Below, piece by piece: positions 6,173 through 11,749 of a stretch of DNA of 11,749 nt. Position 1 is the stretch's first letter, and each line of letters begins with the position of its first letter. The translations under genes and the position numbers were made by a program. Under the pieces are notes generated by a model. The model saw only the letters and a list, made by a program, of their open reading frames with translations. It made no database searches and was not told the origin of the DNA. Source of the stretch: Patescibacteria group bacterium (GTDB taxonomy: Bacteria; Patescibacteriota; Minisyncoccia; Phycocordibacterales; Phycocordibacteraceae); the NCBI GenBank assembly GCA_019246385.1, contig JAFAQP010000062.1, forward strand, positions 1 to 11,749. The letters run 5' to 3'.

Positions 6173-7272
6173 AGAAACCGAAACCCAAGATCGATGTTCG
6201 TCGGCGGATTGAAACCCATATACGCGCCATTCTTTCGCCGCGCAATGCGGAAAGCCGGATGCAGGCGGTAAAGAACGCCTTTCTCTCGGGCAAGAAATTC
6301 ATTTCGAATACCAAGCGCGTCATCACCATTGGCGGCGGGACGGGAACGTTCATCGTTCTGTCGGCCCTGAAATCAATCTCCGACGTCTCCCTTTCCGCCA
6401 TCGTGTCGGTAGCGGACGACGGCGGCTCGACCGGGCGCTTGCGGGACGCCTACGGCTTCCTTCCGCACGGTGACGCGCGTCAGGCATTGGTAGCGCTTTC
6501 GAAGGAAGGAACGATGCTTCGAGACGTGTTCGCGTACCGATTCGCAAAGGGCGACGTAAAAGGGCACAACCTGGGAAATCTGCTGCTGACCGCTCTTACC
6601 GATCGCTTGGGCTCCGACGGCGCCGCCATCCGCGCCGCCTCGGAGATACTGAACGTCCGCGGGTATGTCGTGCCTGTTTCCGAGTTTCCCGGCACTTTGA
6701 TTGCGACGCTTGAGAACGGAGACAGAGTTGTGGGCCAGCACGCGATAAACGCGCGGCCGCCCGGCGGCTCGCCAATACGCGATATTTCGATACAAGAGAA
6801 TATTTCGCTCGCGGACGAAGCGAACCTTGCTATAGAATCCGCCAACCTCATTATTCTGGGACCGGGAGATCTCTATACGTCGACTTTGGCCAACTTCGCG
6901 GTGCCCGGCCTCAAAGAGGCGGTCGCAAAAGCTGGAGGAAATATCCTTTACTTCGTCAATCTCTTTTCGACTGCGGCTGAGACTGCCGGATACAGCGCGC
7001 GAAAACATGTCGAAACGATAGAGAAATATACCGGCAGGAAGCCCGATTATGTGGTCGTGCATACGGGAGCGCTTCCTGCCGATGTACTTGCGTACTATGC
7101 CGGCAAGCAGGCGTTTCCAGTCACGGACGATCTGGGCGACGATCCGTCGGTCATACGCGGCTCGTTTGCAGAGACGGTTTTCCTTCCCAAAATAGAAGGC
7201 GACGAAATAGAACGAAGCCTCATCCGCCACGATCCAGCGAAGGTGCGGGAGATAGTGCGCAAACTTCTATGA
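6169..7272 (+). CDS. CofD/YvcK-family protein, copy 2, with basic N-terminal extension
   Basis: A 367-residue paralogue of the preceding gene. The YvcK-like core starts near residue 51 (GGGTGTF at 55-61) and carries DDGGSTGRLRD, HGDARQAL, GHNLGNL, ILGPGDLYTSTLANF (229-243) and LIRHDPAK (351-358). Two features set it apart. First, about 48 residues precede the core, with some 15 Lys/Arg and only three Asp/Glu in the first 50, so the extension is strongly basic; it has no hydrophobic signal segment. Second, the GETDGY found in copy 1 is AETAGY (residues 270-275), losing a glycine and an aspartate. ATG 6169 overlaps the previous stop (ATGA), which supports the long form; an internal ATG at 6259 (residue 31) is the alternative. 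The extension may bind nucleic acid, membrane or a partner (inference). The gene ends in another ATGA overlap with the HAD gene. Confidence 0.85.
   Translation: MKKPKPKIDVRRRIETHIRAILSPRNAESRMQAVKNAFLSGKKFISNTKRVITIGGGTGTFIVLSALKSISDVSLSAIVSVADDGGSTGRLRDAYGFLPHGDARQALVALSKEGTMLRDVFAYRFAKGDVKGHNLGNLLLTALTDRLGSDGAAIRAASEILNVRGYVVPVSEFPGTLIATLENGDRVVGQHAINARPPGGSPIRDISIQENISLADEANLAIESANLIILGPGDLYTSTLANFAVPGLKEAVAKAGGNILYFVNLFSTAAETAGYSARKHVETIEKYTGRKPDYVVVHTGALPADVLAYYAGKQAFPVTDDLGDDPSVIRGSFAETVFLPKIEGDEIERSLIRHDPAKVREIVRKLL
6414..6498 (+). repeat. 85-base block nearly identical to 5311-5395 (copy 2)
   Basis: Second member of the near-identical pair in the tandem CofD/YvcK-like genes, 1103 bases from the first and in direct orientation. 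One base of 85 differs (T at 6480 where copy 1 has C at 5377, silent in the Arg codon). The sharp borders inside otherwise diverged genes point to recent gene conversion rather than protein-level selection alone. Confidence 0.95.
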
Positions 7273-7787
7273 CATATTTCCTCGATTTCGACAGAACGCT
7301 TTTCGATACGTCGGCGTTTATTGCGTATCTGATGAAACGCGACGGCAGGGAAGAGCTGAGAGCACTTTCCGAGACCGACCGGGCGAAAGCGCTTAATGCC
7401 GCGGCCGCGGCAGGGACGCTTTCTTTCGCGCCGGGGGAACTGGCTCAATTCATGTATCCGGACGCGGAAGCGTTCCTTGATATGCATGCGCGCGAATCCG
7501 CAATAGTAACGTGGGGCAATCGCGCGCTCCAGGAGGCAAAACTCGAGAATGTGTTTTCCGAAAGGAAAGATCTTCGCAGGGTCTACACCGATGAACGCAA
7601 GGGAGCGCTCATAGCGCAGCTCTCTAAAGAATATGAAAAGCCCTGGATTTTTATCGACGACAAGATCATAGAATTGGACTCCGTTGCTGGAGCGCTTCCG
7701 GAAGCGACGTTATATGAGATGCGGCGCGACGGCAAACCAGCGTCAGGCGCGTACCCGGTATTGCGTTCATTTTCGGAACTTTCATGA
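7269..7787 (+). CDS. Small HAD-superfamily hydrolase
   Basis: A 172-residue HAD-fold protein with all four motifs. Motif I is FLDFDRTLFDT, with Asp6 as the expected nucleophile and Asp8 as the acid/base. Motif II is AIVTWGN with Thr81. A lysine follows in DERKG (Lys111), and motif IV is WIFIDDK (Asp130, Asp131), which would hold the magnesium ion. HAD enzymes of this size usually remove phosphate from small phosphorylated metabolites. A helical insert between motifs I and II (about residues 15-75) would be a small C1-type cap. The substrate cannot be predicted. ATGA overlaps join it to the YvcK-like gene before it and to the glycosyltransferase after it, so all three are probably made from one message. 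A sugar-phosphate phosphatase would fit the glycan context but is a guess. Confidence 0.85.
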   Translation: MTYFLDFDRTLFDTSAFIAYLMKRDGREELRALSETDRAKALNAAAAAGTLSFAPGELAQFMYPDAEAFLDMHARESAIVTWGNRALQEAKLENVFSERKDLRRVYTDERKGALIAQLSKEYEKPWIFIDDKIIELDSVAGALPEATLYEMRRDGKPASGAYPVLRSFSELS

Positions 7788-8821
7788 AAAAAATACGGCT
7801 TTTGATCGTGACGCAGAAAGTAGATGAGAATGATCCAGTCCTTGGATTTGTCTGCCGATGGATACAAGAATTCGCAAAGCATTTTGAGACCATAACCGTG
7901 ATCGGCTTTTATGTTGGTGAATATCACTTGCCGAAGAATGTTTCGGTGTATTCAGCTGGAAAAGAAAAGGGATATCCAAAATGGAAGAGGGGGCTTACCT
8001 ATGTTTCTCTTCTTGTTTCTTTGCAAAAGCACTATACGCACGTATACGCGCACATGAGCCCTGAATTCGTGCTCGTTGGCGGTCCGTTGTGGAAACTTTG
8101 GGGCAAATATATAACGCTTTGGTACAACCACACCGCAGGAGACTGGCGGCTTACAGGCGCTGCGTGGTTCTCAAAAAAGCTTTTCCATACGTCGCCCTAC
8201 GCGGCCTCTGCCCGTTTTCCGCAGGCGGTCCGCATGCCAGCAGGCATTGATACCCAAGTATTTAAGCCGCAGGACGTGCCGAAAAAACAAAACGAAGTGT
8301 ATTTCCAGGGCCGTGTCGCGCCTGCAAAGCGAGTATGGGAAATAGCGGAAGCAGTGAGGCGCCTCCGTATGCGGGGTACGTTAGCCACATTGACCGTCGT
8401 CGGCCCGGAAGAACCAACGTATGCGGAAAAAATGAAAACAGAGTTCGGAAACATGATAGACGAGCGCGCACTTCTTTTTATTGGCCCCAAAAAGTCAACT
8501 GACACTCCCGTGCTCTATAGCGCTGCAAAAGTTTCCGTGAATCTTACAGCGGCAGGTAATTATGATAAGACAGTGCTTGAATCAATGGCCTGCGGAACTC
8601 CTGCCATAGTTTCTTCGCCCGCTTTCGCGGATCTCGTACCGGCCGAATGGATCATCGCAGAAAATAATATCGATGCGGTATCAAGCGCGATAAAGAAAAT
8701 CGTTTCTATGCCAACAGAGATCTATAAGGCGCTCGGAAAAGAGTTGCGGGAAGAAGTTATCGCAAAGCATGAGATACAAGTGCTTGCGGAAACACTCTTT
8801 AAAAACATACAAAATCTTTAA
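7784..8821 (+). CDS. GT4-like glycosyltransferase without the first Glu of E-x7-E
   Basis: A 345-residue GT-B type glycosyltransferase. The N-terminal half has MKKIRLLIVTQKVDENDPVLG (1-21), a hydrophobic LVGGPLWKLWGKYITLWY stretch (97-114) and HTSPYAA (135-141). The donor half contains FQGRVAPAKRVWEIAEAV (174-191), TLTVVGPEEPTY (202-213), LFIGPKKSTDTPVLYSAA (231-248) and NYDKTVLESMACGTPAIVSS (259-278). Glu266 is the second glutamate of E-x7-E; the first position is Gly258. A DKTVLE-type variant occurs in some GT4 relatives, so the gene is probably active. ATG 7784 overlaps the HAD stop (ATGA). Lower GC than the genes upstream is noticeable from here on. It likely adds a sugar to the same surface glycan; donor unknown. 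Confidence 0.85.
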   Translation: MKKIRLLIVTQKVDENDPVLGFVCRWIQEFAKHFETITVIGFYVGEYHLPKNVSVYSAGKEKGYPKWKRGLTYVSLLVSLQKHYTHVYAHMSPEFVLVGGPLWKLWGKYITLWYNHTAGDWRLTGAAWFSKKLFHTSPYAASARFPQAVRMPAGIDTQVFKPQDVPKKQNEVYFQGRVAPAKRVWEIAEAVRRLRMRGTLATLTVVGPEEPTYAEKMKTEFGNMIDERALLFIGPKKSTDTPVLYSAAKVSVNLTAAGNYDKTVLESMACGTPAIVSSPAFADLVPAEWIIAENNIDAVSSAIKKIVSMPTEIYKALGKELREEVIAKHEIQVLAETLFKNIQNL

Positions 8822-8827
8822 TAGTTT

Positions 8828-9445
8828 GTGAAAAACATGCTCGTGTCCCATCTGCCGGCTCATCGATTTCGCGCTGAAAAAATTCGTGCAATTGCCGCTA
8901 CCGGTGGAAGAATCTTAGATGTAGGGGGAGGGGCGCGATTTACAAAATGGCTTAAGGAGTACGAGCGTGATTTCGCAAATACGCGTTACGAGACGCTCGA
9001 CATGGACAGAACGACTAATCCCGATATTGTGGGAGATATTCACGAAATTCCCCTTGCTGATGCTTCGATTGACGCGATGATTTGCTCGTCTGTTCTAGAG
9101 CATGTGACAGATCCAAAAAAGGCTGTATCTGAGATGCGCCGAGTGCTGAAACCGAACGGCTCTCTCTTCGTATATGTTCCTTCCATATATCCCTATCACG
9201 TCCGCAAAGACGTTTACGGCGATTACTGGAGGTTTTTTGATGACACCCTTGAATTGCTTTTTTCAGACTGGAGTTCAATGGAGCTTTGCAAGGTCGGAGG
9301 AATTTTTACCGCACTCTCTTTTTTTGTTCCATTTCAGCATCGGCTTCAATTTTTCTTGCGTCCGTTCTCAAAAGGATTAGATTCCTTTACTGGTTCTCTA
9401 GCACGGACGACAACATCAGGTTATATGGCGTATGTACGACGTTAG
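8828..9445 (+). CDS. Class I SAM-dependent methyltransferase
   Basis: A 205-residue Methyltransf_11-type protein. Motif I is RILDVGGGARF (28-38), the SAM-binding glycine loop. The acidic end of strand 2 is ETLDMDR (55-61), motif II is DIHEIPLADASIDAMIC (70-86), then SSVLEHVTDPKKAVSEMRRV and the LKPNGSLFVYVP strand (107-118). The C-terminal third (YGDYWRFFDD, 129-138, and a hydrophobic FTALSFFVPF region) would cover the acceptor site. It probably O- or N-methylates a sugar or lipid-linked glycan, judging from the glycosyltransferase on its 5' side and the carbamoyltransferase on its 3' side; small methyltransferases of this type occur widely in O-antigen and capsule loci. The start is GTG 8828 or the in-frame ATG 8837 (residue 4); no Shine-Dalgarno decides between them. 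Six bases separate it from the upstream stop. Confidence 0.85.
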   Translation: MKNMLVSHLPAHRFRAEKIRAIAATGGRILDVGGGARFTKWLKEYERDFANTRYETLDMDRTTNPDIVGDIHEIPLADASIDAMICSSVLEHVTDPKKAVSEMRRVLKPNGSLFVYVPSIYPYHVRKDVYGDYWRFFDDTLELLFSDWSSMELCKVGGIFTALSFFVPFQHRLQFFLRPFSKGLDSFTGSLARTTTSGYMAYVRR

Positions 9446-9455
9446 CAGTAAAAGA

Positions 9456-9484
9456 TTGCAGCATCTTGTGCTCGCCGATACACT
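9456..9484 (+). promoter_or_regulatory. Weak promoter candidate before the carbamoyltransferase
   Basis: TTGCAG (9456-9461) and TACACT (9479-9484) are separated by 17 bases and match sigma70-type boxes at 3 of 6 and 4 of 6 positions. A start near 9491 would leave a leader of about 11 bases before ATG 9502, where no Shine-Dalgarno is visible. The 56-base gap (9446-9501) is the longest in the 3' half, so a new transcription unit is reasonable. The match is weak. Confidence 0.3.
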
Positions 9485-9501
9485 AGACTCATAAATACGG
9501 T

Positions 9502-11163
9502 ATGAAAATATTAGGCATCAACCAAGTCACCGGGTTGCTTTCCGGTATGCACGATTCTTCCGCGGCACTCATAATAGACGGAAAGATCATTGCGACCGTT
9601 GAAGAGGAACGCCTGAACCGTCAGCGACATCACAAAGGAACACCACACCGGGCGATTGCCTATTGCCTTAAAGAGGCGGGAATTTCTCTTAAAGACCTCG
9701 ACGCCATAGCTGTTTCTTATAATCCTTACGCTTTTCTTACCAGAGGATTCTTTTTTCTCTCGCTCTGGGACATGATCGCCTATATTGCGAATATTTTTGT
9801 TTTCGAGCGGGCGGTGCGGCGACTTGCAAAGCCATCCGGGGCAAAGATCTTATATGTAGATCATCACCTCGCGCATGGAGCGAGCGCCTATCGTTGTGCG
9901 CCGTTTAGAGATGCGAATGTGATCACGCTTGATGGGGCAGGTGAGACAGAATGCGGCGCTCTCTTTGAGGGACGGGACGGCTCTCTTCGCCGCATCGCAA
10001 CCATACCGTTCGCGTTCCGGACGGACGCACGGCCGTGGCGTTCCATCGGCAAGACCTATACGCAAGTCACCACATTTTTAAAACTAGGCTCTAATGCAGA
10101 AGGAAAAACCATGGGACTTGCTTCATACGGCAAGCCCCGCTTCGATTTTTCCCGGATCTTGAACGTGAAGAGTTGGAGCGATTGGTTCATTGATCGCCGG
10201 AACGTGTCGCGCCTCTACGGTGCACACGAACGGGCCAATGAAACTGCTCCGATCACTGATGAGCACAAAGATATCGCGGCGAGTCTACAAGCGGCGCTTG
10301 AGGAAGCGTTCGTGAACCTTGGACGAGATGCATACCAAAAGACCGGTCTTCGGAATTTCGCCCTTGCGGGTGGGGTTGCGCTCAATTGCAATGGGAATTC
10401 CCGCCTCTTAGCTGAAGAATTTTGCGATGCGATATTCATTCAACCTGCGGCAAACGACGGAGGGGCCTCACTAGGAGCGGCGTTAGAAGCGATGCACCGG
10501 CTGGGGGACGCTGACTTCGTTGAATTTCCAAATGCATACTGGGGACCATCAGACAGCGATGCTTCCATAGAAGCGCTTTTAAAGGCCGCTAAAGTTCCGT
10601 ACAGGCGTTCGGACGCCGTCGCAAAAGACACGGCAGCCTTCATTCGCGACGGCAAAATAGTCGGGTGGTTCCAAGGACGAAGCGAGATAGGGCCTCGCGC
10701 ACTCGGTAATCGCTCTATTCTGGCAAATCCGCAAATAGCGGGAATGAATAATCGGATTAATGAGGACGTAAAGCATCGTGAAGTATGGAGGCCGTTCGCT
10801 CCATCACTTACCGTAGAGGCCGCAGCTCAATATTTTGAAGGCGCGGAAAAGGCAAAGGAAAGTCCCTATATGCTGCATACCTTTTATGTACGAGAAAAAT
10901 ACAGGACGTCATTTCCCGCGATCACTCATATTGACGGTTCGGCCCGCATTCAAACAGTATCCAAGGCCCAGAATCCGATCTTTTATGAACTTTTATCTGA
11001 AGTGCAAAAGGCAACCGGACATCCCATGGTTCTTAATACTTCCTTTAATGACAAAGGGGAGCCGATAGTTTGTTCCGCATTCGATGCGCTCCGCTGTTTT
11101 TATTCAACAGGGATCGATGTCTTGGTACTCGGAAACTATATCCTCGAGAAAACGCATGGGTAG
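9502..11163 (+). CDS. Carbamoyltransferase, NodU/CmcH/TobZ family
   Basis: A 553-residue enzyme of typical family length with both halves. The N-terminal Kae1/ASKHA-like domain has GMHDSSAAL (15-23), EEERLNRQRHHKG (34-46), VDHHLAHGASAY (119-130) with metal-binding-type histidines 121, 122 and 125, and TLDGAGETECG (142-152). It continues with NAEGKTMGLASYGKP (198-212), LAGGVALNCNGNSRL (288-302) and PAANDGGASLGAAL (315-328). The C-terminal domain has GWFQGRSEIGPRALGNRSIL (388-407), HREVWRPFAPS (425-435) and VLNTSFNDKGEPIV (510-523). The family uses carbamoyl phosphate and ATP, through carbamoyl-AMP, to place a carbamoyl group on a hydroxyl of a sugar or natural product, as in Nod factor, cephamycin and tobramycin. 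With glycosyltransferases on both sides, carbamoylation of a surface polysaccharide sugar is the best guess. Its stop overlaps the next gene by 8 bases. Confidence 0.93.
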   Translation: MKILGINQVTGLLSGMHDSSAALIIDGKIIATVEEERLNRQRHHKGTPHRAIAYCLKEAGISLKDLDAIAVSYNPYAFLTRGFFFLSLWDMIAYIANIFVFERAVRRLAKPSGAKILYVDHHLAHGASAYRCAPFRDANVITLDGAGETECGALFEGRDGSLRRIATIPFAFRTDARPWRSIGKTYTQVTTFLKLGSNAEGKTMGLASYGKPRFDFSRILNVKSWSDWFIDRRNVSRLYGAHERANETAPITDEHKDIAASLQAALEEAFVNLGRDAYQKTGLRNFALAGGVALNCNGNSRLLAEEFCDAIFIQPAANDGGASLGAALEAMHRLGDADFVEFPNAYWGPSDSDASIEALLKAAKVPYRRSDAVAKDTAAFIRDGKIVGWFQGRSEIGPRALGNRSILANPQIAGMNNRINEDVKHREVWRPFAPSLTVEAAAQYFEGAEKAKESPYMLHTFYVREKYRTSFPAITHIDGSARIQTVSKAQNPIFYELLSEVQKATGHPMVLNTSFNDKGEPIVCSAFDALRCFYSTGIDVLVLGNYILEKTHG

Positions 11164-11749
11164 ATCTCGTACTCGCCCGACTAAGGTCGTGTACCTTTCG
11201 ACTTTTGAATATCCTTCAATGCACGCCCATCCGCTCCATGCGCTCTTTATGGCTCGCGCTTTTACTGCGCTCCTTGGAACGCAATTTCTTTTTGTCGTAG
11301 GAAAAGAGGATACGAATATCCTCAGCGGTGTTCCGGTAACTGCTCCTTTTGGCAGGCTTCACAGCGTTATTAAATTCTTACATTTACGTTCTCTCTTTTA
11401 CGTACTTTGGTTCGCGATGTACTCCGCGTTTCGCTCGGCAAACATTATCTTATTTACCAACGATCTTTCTTTGGCAGCCTACGCAAGTTTAGTAAAGCCT
11501 TTCTTTTCATTCCGTGTCCTTTTAGAGGTGCATGGAAAAGCTAGCGGCTGGGTGACGGCGCGGGCAGTACAAGGGGCAGACCGAGTTATTTTTGTCACCC
11601 AGGAGCTTCAAAACGAGTTCAAAAAAGAAGCGTATGTCATGAAAGACAGCCTGGTATTAGGGAACGCCGTTGACGCGGCGCTATTTTCGAACGCATCCGG
11701 TACAAACCTGCGTGAAAGATTAACGCTCAATGGGATGTTCGTTATTGCC
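11156..11749 (+). CDS. Glycosyltransferase, GT4-like N-terminal part (3' truncated by window end)
   Basis: ATG 11156 opens a frame without stop to the end of the window (198 codons). It starts MGRSRTRPTKVVYLSTFEYP; the KVVYLSTFEYPSMHAH strand and loop resemble the start of GT4 acceptor domains. It continues with FLFVVGKED (44-52), ILFTNDLSLAAYASLV (97-112), VLLEVHGKASGW (120-131), GADRVIFVTQEL (139-150) and a VLGNAVDAALF segment (175-185), the usual order of a GT-B N-terminal half: acceptor loop, helix, the HGK strand, the I-F-V-T-x-x-L strand, and the N-A-V-D link to the donor domain. The E-x7-E region lies beyond the window. The start overlaps the carbamoyltransferase stop by 8 bases. Codons are AT-rich like its neighbours upstream to 7784. 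Coding status is firm; donor and acceptor are unknown. Confidence 0.8.
   Translation, partial: MGRSRTRPTKVVYLSTFEYPSMHAHPLHALFMARAFTALLGTQFLFVVGKEDTNILSGVPVTAPFGRLHSVIKFLHLRSLFYVLWFAMYSAFRSANIILFTNDLSLAAYASLVKPFFSFRVLLEVHGKASGWVTARAVQGADRVIFVTQELQNEFKKEAYVMKDSLVLGNAVDAALFSNASGTNLRERLTLNGMFVIA

Noticed and set aside
9446..9501. Terminator or small RNA in the gap before the carbamoyltransferase
   Set aside because: No GC-rich hairpin followed by a T-run is visible in the 56 bases; only a weak promoter-like pair was found.
1..11749. Alternative genetic code with TGA read as glycine, as in some CPR lineages
   Set aside because: TGA ends the genes at 661, 987, 2971, 4132, 5193, 6172, 7272 and 7787 right where the families end and where the next gene starts, so it is a stop here.
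1..11749. CRISPR array, insertion sequence, tRNA/rRNA genes or phage attachment site
   Set aside because: No spaced repeats, transposase-like frames, terminal inverted repeats or tRNA-like cloverleaf sequences were seen; coding genes fill nearly all the space.

Overview
This 11.7 kb window is read entirely from the + strand. It is a gene-dense bacterial segment with no RNA genes, mobile elements or CRISPR arrays that I can see, and no non-coding stretch longer than about 60 bases. TGA acts as a normal stop at several tight gene junctions, so the code is the standard bacterial one. Five gene junctions are 4-base ATGA overlaps, two more are longer overlaps, and almost no start has a Shine-Dalgarno sequence. 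Two genes have a -10-like hexamer only 9-10 bases before the ATG, which suggests leaderless or near-leaderless transcripts. This architecture, with the gene content (stand-alone PEP-utiliser swivel domain, many small glycosyltransferases, CofD-like proteins), suggests an uncultured Patescibacteria/CPR (Parcubacteria-like) genome. That assignment is inference; no marker gene is present.

Layout. (1) Bases 2-2041: the C-terminal part of a PEP-utilising protein ending in a phosphohistidine swivel domain, then a second swivel domain as a separate 109-residue protein, then an unrecognised 361-residue protein overlapping it. (2) Bases 2078-5193: a short nucleotide-sugar dehydrogenase of the UDP-glucose/GDP-mannose dehydrogenase family and two GT4-type glycosyltransferases. 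(3) Bases 5204-7787: two tandem CofD/YvcK-like proteins and a small HAD-fold hydrolase. (4) Bases 7784-9445: another GT4-like glycosyltransferase and a class I SAM methyltransferase. (5) Bases 9502-11749: a NodU/CmcH-type carbamoyltransferase and the start of a further glycosyltransferase that runs off the window.

Taken together, regions 2-5 look like a surface-polysaccharide or glycoconjugate locus: a nucleotide-sugar oxidase could supply an activated uronic acid-type sugar, four glycosyltransferases assemble the glycan, and a methyltransferase and a carbamoyltransferase could decorate it. YvcK-family proteins are linked to cell-envelope precursor control in other bacteria, so their place here fits. 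No flippase, polymerase or sugar-transfer initiating enzyme is visible. GC content falls from about 53-60% to about 37-50% in hand-counted 60-base lines near base 7784, so the 3' part may have a different history.

Most worth a second look: an 85-base block almost identical between the two diverged YvcK-like genes (gene conversion candidate), the two-swivel-domain plus orphan-protein cassette at the 5' end, and the dehydrogenase that keeps its catalytic residues but lacks the C-terminal nucleotide-sugar-binding domain.
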